Source: Microbacterium capsulatum
GTDB taxonomy: Bacteria; Actinomycetota; Actinomycetes; Actinomycetales; Microbacteriaceae
Direction: 5' to 3'
Assembly: GCF_030865425.1 (NCBI RefSeq)
Contig: NZ_JAVFCB010000002.1
Coordinates: 465,487 to 529,486, forward strand
Length of the DNA stretch: 64,000 nt
Part shown: positions 1-7,445 of the stretch, piece after piece
Numbering within the stretch: the first letter of the stretch is position 1
Layout of the letters: every line of letters starts with the position of its first letter
Program-made: the position numbers and the translations under genes
The notes under the pieces: model-generated
Told to the model about the DNA's origin: nothing
Database searches by the model: none
What the model saw: the letters and a program-made list of their open reading frames with translations, nothing else

Positions 1-1152
1 CAGGTCCTCTACGGCCTCGACCTCGCCAAGCGCGACATCTCCCGGGGGGACCCGAAGCGCGTGGTCGTCGTCGAGGGCTACACCGACGTCATGGCCTGCC
101 ACCTCGCCGGCGTCACCACCGCGATCGCCACCTGCGGCACGGCGTTCGGCGCCGAGCACATCAAGCTGCTGCGCCGGGTGATGGGCGACGACTCCGCCGC
201 CGGCGAGGTCGTCTTCACGTTCGACGGCGACGAGGCGGGGCAGAAGGCGGCTCTGCGCGCGTTCACCGAGGACGACCGGTTCAACGCCCAGACGTTCGTC
301 GCCGTGGCTCCGGACGGGCTGGATCCGTGCGACCTGCGCCTGCAGCGCGGCGATCAGGCGGTCCGCGGGCTGATGTCGACCAAGGTGCCGATGTTCGAGT
401 TCGTCATCGACCGCAAGATCTCCTCGTTCGACCTCGGCACGGCCGAGGGGCGGGTCGGCGCCCTGCGCGCCGCGGCGCCGATCGTCGCGGAGATCCGGGA
501 CGCCCTGCTGCGCCCGGAGTACGAGCGGATCCTCGCCCGTCGCCTGGGCATGGACCCGACCGACGTACACGCCGAGGTGCGCCGCCACGAAGGCCGCCGT
601 CGGCACGGCGAGTCCGAGCCGCGCGAACGCACGGCGGCCCCCGCAGCCGGCCCGGGCGCGCCTGCCGAGACGCCTGCCCTTCCGGCCGTCACCCTGGCGA
701 CGCTGCCCCGCTCGGGCGACGCCCCGCTCGAGCGCGACGCGCTGATGGGCGCCCTGCAGTACGGGCACCAGCTGGAGCCCGACCTGCTGCAGCGCGCCGT
801 AAGCGTGCCGTTCGCCGTCCCGGCGCTGGACGCCGTCCGCGAGTCCATCGCGCAGATCGCCGACCGGCAGCGCCCGGGCTGGGCTCTGCAGGCCGTGGAC
901 GCGGTCAGGGAGCCGTATCGCTCGCTGGCCGGCGAGCTGCTCATGGCGGCCTTCCCGGCGCGGGACGAGCAGAGCGCGATGGCCTCCGCGACCGATCTCT
1001 GCCGACGGCTCATCGGCCGGGCGCTGAGCCGGGAGAAGAGTGAGCTGCTGGGTGCGATCCAGCGGGTTCCGCCCGACTCCGACGGAGGCCGCGCCCTGCG
1101 GATCCGGCTGCGCGACATCGATGCGGAACGGCAGCAGTTCATCGAGTCCTGA
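1..1152 (+). CDS. dnaG: DNA primase DnaG, 3' part (5' end outside window)
   Basis: DnaG makes the RNA primers for chromosome replication and docks on the DnaB helicase. The reading frame is open from base 1, so the gene enters from the left; about 383 C-terminal residues are present and the zinc-binding domain and start of the polymerase domain are missing. The TOPRIM signature VVEGYTDVMA lies near fragment residue 25, and the metal-binding FDGDEAG follows at about 74-80. A Pro/Ala-rich linker (about 190-220) separates this from a helical C-terminal domain of the helicase-binding type. An ABC ATPase gene follows 36 bases downstream. Family assignment is secure; only the true start cannot be seen. 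Confidence 0.97.
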   Translation, partial: QVLYGLDLAKRDISRGDPKRVVVVEGYTDVMACHLAGVTTAIATCGTAFGAEHIKLLRRVMGDDSAAGEVVFTFDGDEAGQKAALRAFTEDDRFNAQTFVAVAPDGLDPCDLRLQRGDQAVRGLMSTKVPMFEFVIDRKISSFDLGTAEGRVGALRAAAPIVAEIRDALLRPEYERILARRLGMDPTDVHAEVRRHEGRRRHGESEPRERTAAPAAGPGAPAETPALPAVTLATLPRSGDAPLERDALMGALQYGHQLEPDLLQRAVSVPFAVPALDAVRESIAQIADRQRPGWALQAVDAVREPYRSLAGELLMAAFPARDEQSAMASATDLCRRLIGRALSREKSELLGAIQRVPPDSDGGRALRIRLRDIDAERQQFIES

Positions 1153-1188
1153 TGCCCGACCGCGCTCGCGCAGGGCAGGATGGAACGC

Positions 1189-1959
1189 ATGGCACGTGCA
1201 GCGGTTGAGGAGTCGGACGCGATCGTCTGCGAGGACATCGTGATCGACCGGATCGGACACTCCGGGCCGGTGCGGGCGATCGACGGCGTGACCTTCACGC
1301 TTCCGGCCGGCGAACTCATGTGCATCGCGGGCGCGACAGGGTCCGGCAAGTCGACGCTCGTCGGCGCCCTCGCCGGAGCCGCGGATCCGTCCATCCGGGT
1401 GGCCGGCGGCGCCGCCCGCGTATGCGGCATCCCGGTGCGCCACCCCGGCCGCCGGCTGCGCGAGCTCACCTACCGGACCGGCTACCTGCCGCAGAACGCC
1501 GGGGCGCTGCTCACGCCGCAGCTGACCGTGCAGGAGATCATCGCCGAGCCGATCCTGCAGCGCGAGCGGCGCGTGAACGTCAAGGCGCTGGCGATCCGGG
1601 TGGCGACGCTGCTCGACGAGCTGCACCTGCCGCTCGGTCTCGCCACGTCGTTCCCGTACGAGCTCAGCGCGGGGATGCGGCAGCGCGTCGCGATCGCGCG
1701 GTCGTTCGTGCTCGACCCGAACGTGCTCATCGCGGACGAGCCGCTCGCGAACCTCGACGTGGAGGTGCGCCCGGTCGTGTTCGACGCGATCACCCGGCGC
1801 CGTAAGGAGCGCGGTATGGCGGCGCTGCTGGTGAGCAACGACGCCGCCTTCGCCCGCGAGCTGGGTGCCGAGACCCTGATGATCCGCGCCGGCGCCGTCG
1901 TCGCCCGGGGTGCCGGCTCCGATCTGCTGTGGACCCCGGGCGCCCAGTCGGGGCGTTGA
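1189..1959 (+). CDS. ABC transporter ATP-binding protein
   Basis: A stand-alone nucleotide-binding subunit of the dipeptide/nickel-importer type. From the alternative upstream ATG at 1180 the Walker A (GATGSGKST) is at residues 51-59, a degenerate signature LSAGM at 162-166 and Walker B with catalytic Glu (LIADEP) near 183-188. The ATG at 1189 is preferred because a purine-rich GGCAGG sits at normal ribosome-binding distance from it, whereas it almost touches 1180. No permease or binding protein lies nearby, so the substrate cannot be inferred. The LSAGM variant in place of LSGGQ is unusual but appears in family members. It shares its direction with dnaG and may be co-transcribed. Confidence 0.85.
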   Translation: MARAAVEESDAIVCEDIVIDRIGHSGPVRAIDGVTFTLPAGELMCIAGATGSGKSTLVGALAGAADPSIRVAGGAARVCGIPVRHPGRRLRELTYRTGYLPQNAGALLTPQLTVQEIIAEPILQRERRVNVKALAIRVATLLDELHLPLGLATSFPYELSAGMRQRVAIARSFVLDPNVLIADEPLANLDVEVRPVVFDAITRRRKERGMAALLVSNDAAFARELGAETLMIRAGAVVARGAGSDLLWTPGAQSGR

Positions 1960-2091
1960 CGGGTGGCGCCCTGGTGCGGGCTGGTCGTGTTGCGTGCGTC
2001 ACGGCCGTCTCCGCCGATCGGGTGCTGCCTGCCGCAGCGCCGGGCGCCGTCTTCCGGGTGCTGCCCGCCGCTTCGGCACCCGGCGAACGAC

Positions 2092-2120
2092 GAAGGCCCC
2101 GTCGTGATGACGGGGCCTTC
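2092..2120 (-). terminator. Host terminator of tRNA-Asn, displaced by the prophage
   Basis: A 12-bp perfect stem (GAAGGCCCCGTC, loop GTGAT) with TC-rich flanks lies 8 bases beyond the left attachment repeat. In the unoccupied chromosome it would sit directly downstream of tRNA-Asn (minus strand). After integration it is 8 kb away and the prophage supplies a replacement hairpin at 10097-10133. It may also end the plus-strand ABC ATPase transcript. Confidence 0.75.
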
Positions 2121-2128
2121 GGGGGATC

Positions 2129-2165
2129 GCTCCCCGGCTTGGACTCGAACCAAGAACCTGCCGGT
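2129..2165. repeat. attL, left copy of 37-bp attachment core
   Basis: Identical over 37 bases to 10138-10174. It reproduces tRNA-Asn nucleotides 38-73 (antisense) plus one flanking base, so it is a 3' tRNA fragment, not a working tRNA. Identity stops at both ends (C/G at 2128/10137, A/T at 2166/10175). The host-side neighbour is the terminator at 2092-2120; the phage-side neighbour is the 12-codon tail of the circular-form repressor. Confidence 0.93.
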
Positions 2166-2204
2166 ATGCGCAATAGCACGCTCCGGTATCTGTACGCCGC
2201 ATAA
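2166..2204 (+). other. Detached 3' tail of the phage repressor gene (12 codons plus stop)
   Basis: Immediately after the attL core, in the frame the repressor has at attR, are codons for MRNSTLRYLYAA and a TAA stop at 2202-2204. In the circular phage the repressor would read through the core into this tail (114 residues in all). In the lysogen the tail is cut off from the gene and from its promoter. The C-terminal LYAA resembles the hydrophobic-Ala-Ala end of ssrA tags recognised by ClpXP. The frame continuity is read directly; the degradation role is inferred. Confidence 0.75.
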
Positions 2205-2244
2205 CACGCGTGCAACACCTGGCAATCTCCTGCAAAATACCGGA

Positions 2245-3042
2245 ATGAGCAACACCGCACTTCTCGCCGAGTACCGCGTGTACCTACTCGGTTCCGACCG
2301 CCGAGACGGCACCATCGCCCTCCGACTCCGCGAAATCGAGAAGCTGGCGATCACCCACGACCTCCGCACCGTCACCGAAGACGACCTGATCGCGATCCTC
2401 GCTCAGCGCCGCCACCAGGCGCCAGAAACCCGAAAGAGCATGCGCGCCTCATGGCGAGTGTTCTTCGAATGGGCGCACCGCAAGGGCCACCGCGCCGACG
2501 ACCCGACCATCGGCATACGCCCCATCCGGATACCCGCCCGAGTACCACGCATCGCAGACGACGCCGCGATCCTCGCCGCCCTCGGCACAGAGAACCCGCA
2601 CTACCGGGCCATGATCCTGCTCGGGAGAGGCGGATGGCTCCGCCTCTCGGAGATCGCATCCCTGCACACCAGCAGCCGGACAGGCCGCATGCTCACCATC
2701 CGCGGCAAGGGCGGGAAGGAGCGCAGTGTGTCGATCAACGACGAAGTAGCCGCGGCGCTCGACGTGCTCGAACCCCTGCAAGGCCCCGGCTACTACTTCC
2801 CAGGCTCTCGAGGCCGCGCCTACTTCCACCCGATCAGCGTCAACAAGATCATCACCCGACTCACCGGCTACAACCCGCACGCCCTCCGCCACGCCGGAGC
2901 AACAGCCGCGTGGCGAAAGACCCGCGACCTGCGCACCATCCAAGACATGCTCGGACACGCCTCGATCCGCACGACGCAGATCTACGTGCACACCGACGAC
3001 GAACAGCGGCGCGCGGTTGCCGATGCCTCGCTACTCCGCTGA
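2245..3042 (+). CDS. int: Phage tyrosine integrase
   Basis: A 265-residue site-specific recombinase that would insert the circular phage into the tRNA-Asn 3' end. Catalytic residues are all visible: Arg133 (WLRLSE), Lys155 (RGKGGK), His212 and Arg215 (HALRH), His238 (LGHAS) and nucleophile Tyr247 (QIYVHT). Residues 1-90 form the SAM-like core-binding domain. The ATG at 2245 starts the recognisable domain; the open frame upstream runs through the att repeat and is not coding here. In the circular phage the gene lies 40 bases downstream of the repressor stop, so both could share the repressor promoter; integration removes that promoter. No strong ribosome binding site is seen. Confidence 0.95.
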   Translation: MSNTALLAEYRVYLLGSDRRDGTIALRLREIEKLAITHDLRTVTEDDLIAILAQRRHQAPETRKSMRASWRVFFEWAHRKGHRADDPTIGIRPIRIPARVPRIADDAAILAALGTENPHYRAMILLGRGGWLRLSEIASLHTSSRTGRMLTIRGKGGKERSVSINDEVAAALDVLEPLQGPGYYFPGSRGRAYFHPISVNKIITRLTGYNPHALRHAGATAAWRKTRDLRTIQDMLGHASIRTTQIYVHTDDEQRRAVADASLLR

Positions 3043-3059
3043 GGACGACGGGATGCCCA

Positions 3060-3099
3060 GCGCAAAAAGTTGCGAGAGATCTCTCACGACTTTTTGTGC
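3060..3099. repeat. 40-bp imperfect palindrome in prophage intergenic region
   Basis: Two 20-base arms meet without a loop at 3079/3080. They match at 17 of 20 positions, two of the exceptions being G-T pairs, and the centre GAGAGATCTCTC is perfect. It lies between the 3' end of int and the terminator closing the morphogenesis operon. In Ff phages that position, after the last morphogenesis gene, holds the packaging hairpin and origins. The rest of 3043-3203 shows no gene. Packaging or origin function is inferred from position and shape only. Confidence 0.5.
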
Positions 3100-3203
3100 A
3101 TAGGTTCGCTAGCCGCGGGAGCCCCCAGCACTACCGGTTTCCGCCATGCCCCCGCCGTCACCATCGTGCGGCTCGAGACTCTGCGCCTGCAGTCACCGCA
3201 CTC

Positions 3204-3240
3204 ACGAAGAACGCCCCAGAGAACCCGGGGCGTTCTTCGT
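3204..3240. terminator. Bidirectional terminator between int and morphogenesis operon
   Basis: A 14-bp perfect stem (ACGAAGAACGCCCC, 9-base loop), one base from the stop of the last minus-strand prophage gene at 3242. The convergent gene is int. The arm ends in TTCTTCGT on either strand. Confidence 0.8.
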
Positions 3241-3241
3241 G

Positions 3242-3553
3242 TCACCAGTCCCGTGGACCTCGACCACGATCGCGGAACACCGGGAACGAGTCACGCGGAG
3301 GAGCCTTGTACCCCTTCGGCTTCTTGACCGTGCCGGTGGACTGCCAGCGGGCCGCATCCATCAGCGCGTGCCGGACCGCGAGGCGGATGAGCCAGTACAC
3401 GCCCCAGATCACGAGGAACGTCGCGCCGAGGTACAGCAGCAGCGCGAGGATCCCGAAGCCGAGCAGCCCCGCCGCGATCCCGCCAACCGCCCCCGGATCC
3501 GGCGACAGCGGCTCGACCGGGAAGGGCTGAACAGGTATCGGCGTCGGATCCAT
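3242..3553 (-). CDS. Prophage membrane protein, last gene of morphogenesis operon
   Basis: A 103-residue protein of unrecognised family. A Pro-rich N-terminal segment (about 1-20, with repeated P-x-P) precedes a long hydrophobic stretch at about 22-60, enough for one long or two short membrane helices, then a basic, Arg/Lys/Pro-rich tail ending GRGPRDW. The gene starts 9 bases after the preceding stop and ends at the operon terminator. With the 50-residue protein upstream it may supply the membrane part of the Zot-type assembly machine, whose ATPase here has no obvious membrane segment. That role is inference. Confidence 0.7.
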   Translation of the reverse strand: MDPTPIPVQPFPVEPLSPDPGAVGGIAAGLLGFGILALLLYLGATFLVIWGVYWLIRLAVRHALMDAARWQSTGTVKKPKGYKAPPRDSFPVFRDRGRGPRDW

Positions 3554-3562
3554 GCCCGAAAG

Positions 3563-3715
3563 CTACCGGTCAGCGCGACGCCGCCGCAACATCCACCAGC
3601 CGAGCAGTGCTCCCGCGGCGACGACGGCGACCCAGGGGAGGGGCAGCGCCCACATGCCGCGGAAGATCGCGGCGTGCACGATCCATCGGAGGATCAGGCC
3701 CGGGATGTCGTTCAC
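3563..3715 (-). CDS. Small prophage membrane protein (50 aa)
   Basis: Starts with GTG inside the stop of the Zot-like gene (GTGA overlap), so translation is probably coupled. It has a short amphipathic N-terminus (NDIPGLILRWIVHAAIFR), a hydrophobic segment at about 23-43 (PLPWVAVVAAGALLGWWML) and a basic tail RRRRADR, predicting one membrane helix with the tail in the cytoplasm. No family is recognised. Its place directly after the ATPase resembles small helper membrane proteins of inovirus assembly complexes, a positional guess only. Confidence 0.7.
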   Translation of the reverse strand: MNDIPGLILRWIVHAAIFRGMWALPLPWVAVVAAGALLGWWMLRRRRADR

Positions 3716-4638
3716 TTGTCGCACCGGCAGACGGGGACGGACCGACGGCCGCCGCAGTGCGCGCAGCGTCCGCCGTCGAGGACGTCACCGACGCGCGAAA
3801 CGGCGTCGTAGGTGTCGTACGAGGCGAAGACGCGGGAGCGGGGTCCCCACCACCACTGGACCACGGACGGGCGCAGGGGGCGGACGGCGCCCTTGTCCTG
3901 GGATGCCTTCGCGGCGGTCCACTCGTCGAAGTCGACGGCGGCGAACGAGCGAGCCTTGAAGAGCCGCTTGGGGAGCCAGGCCGGGGGAGCGTCGCCGCGC
4001 AGCAGTTTGCGATCGGGGAGCCACCCGCGGCAGTCGGTCACGAGTTGGGTGCAGGATCGGATGATGCTGTCGGCGCGGGACCAGGACGGCGCGGACCACG
4101 ACATCGGTGTGTCGGCGCGGCGAAGCTGGTTCAGCTTGTTCTGCACGACCACGGGCATGCCCATCGACTCGCGGGATCCGGCGATGCCGGTCACCTCGTC
4201 GAAAAGGATGTCGCAGTGCTCCGCCTCAAGGACCTGCGTCCACTCGGTGAGCCGGTCGCACAACGGGTGAGGGAGCCCGGTCCGCTCGTCGTACAGCTGC
4301 ACCGTGGACAGGACCCGCCGCCAGCCCTCGGTTTCCCCGCGCTGAGTGTGCAGGTGAGCCGGGTTCGAGCACCGCCAGTACTGCCCGTCCAGGACCGGGA
4401 GCACGTCCATCACCATCAGCGCGGTCTTGCCGGATCCGTTCGGGCCGATGTACGCGCGGATCGAGGATTGCCGTCGCCGGTGGACCTTCTTCTTCGCCTT
4501 CGCCTTGAGTGGGCGCGGCGGCGGGCCGGGGGGCGCCGGGACCTGCGGCCCCCCGGCGCCCCCCGGCCCGCCGTCCCCGCCCGCTCCGTCGAGATCGATG
4601 CCGAGCTCTGCGAGCGCGGTCGCCTGGAATTCGACCAT
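3712..4638 (-). CDS. Zot/pI-like phage assembly ATPase
   Basis: Inovirus pI (Zot family) is the ATPase that drives virion extrusion through the envelope. This 308-residue protein has a Gly/Pro-rich N-terminal segment (17-45), a basic stretch KAKAKKKVHRRR (about 45-56), Walker A GPNGSGKT at 65-72 and Walker B ILFDE at 144-148. The C-terminus carries four cysteines in C-x2-C and C-x-C pairs (CAHC, CRC), perhaps a metal site. Unlike most pI/Zot proteins, no membrane helix is evident. Its ATG overlaps the upstream stop (TAATG) and its TGA overlaps the next GTG. Assignment rests on the P-loop plus its position after the pVI-like gene. Confidence 0.88.
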   Translation of the reverse strand: MVEFQATALAELGIDLDGAGGDGGPGGAGGPQVPAPPGPPPRPLKAKAKKKVHRRRQSSIRAYIGPNGSGKTALMVMDVLPVLDGQYWRCSNPAHLHTQRGETEGWRRVLSTVQLYDERTGLPHPLCDRLTEWTQVLEAEHCDILFDEVTGIAGSRESMGMPVVVQNKLNQLRRADTPMSWSAPSWSRADSIIRSCTQLVTDCRGWLPDRKLLRGDAPPAWLPKRLFKARSFAAVDFDEWTAAKASQDKGAVRPLRPSVVQWWWGPRSRVFASYDTYDAVSRVGDVLDGGRCAHCGGRRSVPVCRCDK

Positions 4639-4913
4639 TAGCCGTTACCTCCGAACAGGGGGACATGCGAGAACAGGGCGCGGAACACCTTCACGACGAA
4701 CGCGCCGATGTAGAAGAGCATCACGATGGGGAACACGATCGCGAGGGTGTCCCACGGCATCCACGCGCCGATAGACGCGGCACCGGCCAGGATCGGGCCG
4801 AACGCGTTTTGCGCGGTCACGATCAGCCCGTGCGCGCTATCGGTGTTCGGGAGAAGACCGATAAACCAGGTCGCCAGGTTCTGTGCGAGGCTCATGAACC
4901 ATTCGGTGATCAC
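4638..4913 (-). CDS. pVI-like minor coat/membrane protein
   Basis: A 91-residue protein between the adhesin and the Zot ATPase, the slot of gene VI in filamentous phages. Hydrophobic segments are seen at about 10-22, 28-50 and 56-78 (LAIVFPIVMLFYIGAFVVKVF). Filamentous pVI caps the terminal end of the virion together with pIII. The start codon overlaps the upstream stop (ATGA at 4910-4913). Sequence alone does not prove orthology; the call uses size, hydrophobicity and gene order. Confidence 0.75.
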   Translation of the reverse strand: MITEWFMSLAQNLATWFIGLLPNTDSAHGLIVTAQNAFGPILAGAASIGAWMPWDTLAIVFPIVMLFYIGAFVVKVFRALFSHVPLFGGNG

Positions 4914-7003
4914 TTGAACCTCACCCCCGCCGGGCTCTGATCGTGGTCACCCAAGCCGAGGCCGAGGCCGACGAACCCGAACACGCCCGCCCCGTACCGG
5001 ATCACCGCGAGGAACCCGCCCAGGGCGATCACACCGGTCAGGATGCCGCGGACGACGGCGGCGACACCGGCCCACGGCTCGGAGCACGCCTCGAAGAGCC
5101 GCCCGTGGAAGGACACCCCGAACGCGTCGAACCCGAACGGGAGCCCCGAGCACCCGGACGAGGTGCTGAAGATCGCGCCCATCGATCCGACCGACGCGAG
5201 CAGTTGCCCCATGCTCGACGCCTCCCAGGCGCGGCTGATGTTGCCCTTGACGTTCTCGACCTGCGAGGCCCGCGGCACGAACGCCCATTCCAGGGCGCAC
5301 TTGATCGGCACGAACACCCAGTCCACCGGATTCCAGGAGATCGCGCCCGCCCAGCAATTCCGGTTCGCTTCCGGGTTCCCCGGTTGGGTGCCCGGTTCCA
5401 GCGTCATCTGCGGGGAGGTCGTCGCCGTCGGCGCCGATGCCGGGTTCGAGGCGCCCGGCTGCGGGTATGCCGTGCCGGTCGCGATCGCGTTCGGTTCGAA
5501 CAGCCGCGAGTAGTAATAGCACTCGGACAGGTCGAGCACCTGCCCCCCATAGGTGCATTGGTAGAGGGTGCTCTTGTTCGGGTCCGAGTACCAGCCCGCG
5601 CACGACAGCGGGTTGACCAGGCACGACCCCACGCCCTGCTTGATCAGGTCGAGTTTCAGCAGCGTGCCGTTGCCCGGCTGATAGGTGCGCTGCCAGTCGC
5701 GGATGACCTGCGGAACCTCGGAGGTGACTTGTGTGCGGGTCGGGTTCGATCCGGGGATGTATCCGGGCTCGTCGGCCGGGACGACCTCCACGATCCGTTT
5801 CGTCTCGATCTCGGACGGCGGCAGGGTCGGCGCGCACGGCTGCGGGACCAGAGCGTCCGTCTCCAGGAACGTGGAGGTGCGGCAGGAGAACGTGTGGCCC
5901 GACTCGGCGAAGACCGTCGTCATCAGCTGCACCGGCTTGACGCCGGGCGAGTAGGTCGGCGCGCCGAGGTCGGGGGAGTTGTACGGCATGGGGTTAAGCG
6001 TCGTCCACGACCCCGAGGAGTTCGGGCGGACGTGGTAGACGTACGCGTTCCAGTCGAGCCGGGCGCGCCACTGGTACTTCGTGCCCGACGGCATCGTGAA
6101 CCCGGCCACACTGTCGGAGGAGGCGAGCTTGTCGAGGATGACGCAGTTGACGCACCCGGGCCGCGCGGACTTGTAATCGACCTTCACGCTGGCCCGGTCC
6201 ACGTCCAGCGGCACGGACACGCTGATGTAGTTACCATCCGTGGTCGTGCCGTACGGCCCCGACGTGGACACGAGCCGCATCTCGAGCAGGATCGAACCGG
6301 TCCCGGTGGCGAGGGTGCCCGATACCGGGATCACCCACCCCTCTTTCCGGGCGACGTTCAACGGCGGCGTGGTCCCGCTCGCCGGAACCGTCGTGTCCGA
6401 CCACTGCGGCACGCCGAACGTGATCCCCGCGAACGTCAGCGGAAACTGCGCGATCCCGGCCGGAATGGTCACGTTCTGCGGCTGATAGCTCGGGTTCTTC
6501 GCCTGCTTCCAGCTCGCCCGGATCGCGTTGCAGTCCACCCCGGATCCGCCGATCGGTGCGAGCGACGACAGCCAATCGTGCACGCCCGTGAAGAACTCAT
6601 CGAACGGACCACCGACCCGGGCGCAGTTGTCCCAGTCCGACTGGGAGATGTACGACGGTTTCGGGGAGTCGTGACTGTAGTCCACAACCTGCTCGGTGCC
6701 CTGCCCGGCGCCGTACTGCACCAGCAGCGACAGGCCACCGAAGAGCCCGTTCGCCGCTCCGGTCGCGATCCGCGTCGGCGCGACGTTATAACTCCCCGGC
6801 GCGAGAACCCCGCTGCGCGTGTTCGAGACTTCCTTCGTGATCTGCTCCGGGCTCAGCCCCGACCCGTTCAGCACCGACGCCGGGAGCGTCTGCGCATAAT
6901 CACCCGGATCCGTGCCGATCGTCGCGTGCGCCCCGCTCGGAATTGCCACCGCGGCCGCGGTCACGAACGCGACCACCGCGAGAGCACTACCCAACCTGCG
7001 CAT
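4910..7003 (-). CDS. pIII-like adsorption protein with signal peptide and C-terminal anchor
   Basis: A 697-residue secreted protein, the largest of the prophage, in the position of gene III (between coat protein and pVI). A Sec signal peptide is clear: MRRL, hydrophobic core to about 22, then a likely cleavage after AHA near 27. The mature part contains many Cys, probably disulfide-bonded, and Thr/Pro-rich spacers (about 525-560). The C-terminus has a membrane segment (about 650-672, GILTGVIALGGFLAVI) followed by a Gly-rich stretch and a basic end. Filamentous pIII binds the host receptor and releases the virion by the same anchored topology. The receptor-binding part matches nothing I recognise, as expected for a host-specific tip protein. 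Confidence 0.85.
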   Translation of the reverse strand: MRRLGSALAVVAFVTAAAVAIPSGAHATIGTDPGDYAQTLPASVLNGSGLSPEQITKEVSNTRSGVLAPGSYNVAPTRIATGAANGLFGGLSLLVQYGAGQGTEQVVDYSHDSPKPSYISQSDWDNCARVGGPFDEFFTGVHDWLSSLAPIGGSGVDCNAIRASWKQAKNPSYQPQNVTIPAGIAQFPLTFAGITFGVPQWSDTTVPASGTTPPLNVARKEGWVIPVSGTLATGTGSILLEMRLVSTSGPYGTTTDGNYISVSVPLDVDRASVKVDYKSARPGCVNCVILDKLASSDSVAGFTMPSGTKYQWRARLDWNAYVYHVRPNSSGSWTTLNPMPYNSPDLGAPTYSPGVKPVQLMTTVFAESGHTFSCRTSTFLETDALVPQPCAPTLPPSEIETKRIVEVVPADEPGYIPGSNPTRTQVTSEVPQVIRDWQRTYQPGNGTLLKLDLIKQGVGSCLVNPLSCAGWYSDPNKSTLYQCTYGGQVLDLSECYYYSRLFEPNAIATGTAYPQPGASNPASAPTATTSPQMTLEPGTQPGNPEANRNCWAGAISWNPVDWVFVPIKCALEWAFVPRASQVENVKGNISRAWEASSMGQLLASVGSMGAIFSTSSGCSGLPFGFDAFGVSFHGRLFEACSEPWAGVAAVVRGILTGVIALGGFLAVIRYGAGVFGFVGLGLGLGDHDQSPAGVRFK

Positions 7004-7037
7004 GCTGACCCTCCAGGGACGAGCCCGTTAAGTGCGA

Positions 7038-7072
7038 CCATGCCCGCCCCAAGGTGCGTAGGGCGGGCATGG
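7038..7072 (-). terminator. Hairpin between coat protein gene and adhesin gene
   Basis: A 12-bp perfect stem (CCATGCCCGCCC, 11-base loop) in the 77-base gap after the coat gene. It lacks a T-run. Ff phages carry a rho-independent terminator at the same place after gene VIII, limiting expression of gene III relative to the coat protein. Confidence 0.65.
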
Positions 7073-7080
7073 CGGGGGCC

Positions 7081-7242
7081 TCAGGAAACGAGGCGCTTCG
7101 CCCAGCGGAAGACGAAAGGCACGCCGAACGCGATCAGGCCGATCGCGAGCAGCGCGGGGGCGTTCGTGGTCAGGTAGCCACCGAAGTCCGCGAACGCGGT
7201 GGCGACCAGCCCGCCCGGGTCGGTTGCAACGAGGGGGACCAT
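7081..7242 (-). CDS. Major coat protein (pVIII-like)
   Basis: A 53-residue protein with the layout of a filamentous major coat subunit: an acidic/polar N-terminal half (Asp8, Asp19), a hydrophobic helix at about 29-46 (PALLAIGLIAFGVPFVF) and a basic C-terminus (RWAKRLVS) that would face the DNA. It has the strongest ribosome binding site in the prophage, AAAGGAGGTG four bases before the ATG, as expected for a protein needed in thousands of copies. No cleavable signal peptide is apparent, as in the Pf3 coat protein, so it may insert directly through YidC. It is followed by a hairpin and then the adhesin gene. Confidence 0.82.
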   Translation of the reverse strand: MVPLVATDPGGLVATAFADFGGYLTTNAPALLAIGLIAFGVPFVFRWAKRLVS

Positions 7243-7274
7243 TTTTCACCTCCTTTCGGTCGTCGGCCCGCCGG

Positions 7275-7346
7275 TCAGCGGACGAGTCGGATAGCCACGC
7301 CGACGGCGAGGCCAAGCAGGAAGAAGCTCAAGATTTCCGCGATCAC
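7275..7346 (-). CDS. Prophage membrane micropeptide (23 aa)
   Basis: GTG start overlapping the upstream stop (GTGA). Sequence IAEILSFFLLGLAVGVAIRLVR is almost wholly hydrophobic with a basic end: a single membrane helix. It sits directly before the coat protein, where filamentous phages encode the tiny pVII and pIX tip proteins (about 32 residues). Evidence is overlap, composition and position. Confidence 0.55.
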   Translation of the reverse strand: MIAEILSFFLLGLAVGVAIRLVR

Positions 7347-7444
7347 CGCAGGAGCCGTTTCGCCCACGTCCACACCCACACGAACGCGTAGGCCAGGGCG
7401 ACGGAGCCGACCAGCGGGGCGGCGAGGAGATCGAACGTCGGCAT
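7343..7444 (-). CDS. Prophage membrane micropeptide (33 aa), pVII/pIX-like
   Basis: ATG one base after the upstream stop; its TGA overlaps the next GTG. The product has a hydrophobic centre (LVGSVALAYAFVWVWTW) and a basic end KRLLR, the same polarity as the coat protein. Size and position match the pVII/pIX proteins that start virion assembly at the packaging-signal end. Confidence 0.62.
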   Translation of the reverse strand: MPTFDLLAAPLVGSVALAYAFVWVWTWAKRLLR

Positions 7445-7445
7445 C

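Noticed and set aside
2129..2165. Second tRNA-Asn gene at the left end
   Set aside because: Only nucleotides 38-73 are present; no D-arm or anticodon, so it is an att fragment.
1929..2204. Open frame crossing attL and ending MRNSTLRYLYAA, starting in the ABC ATPase gene
   Set aside because: Not a lysogen gene: its 5' part is an out-of-frame reading of host DNA. Only the last 12 codons matter, as the tail of the repressor in the circular phage.
3712..4638. Zot-like gene as a toxin
   Set aside because: The family name comes from Vibrio cholerae, but the core P-loop domain is the phage assembly ATPase; nothing here resembles the secreted toxin fragment.
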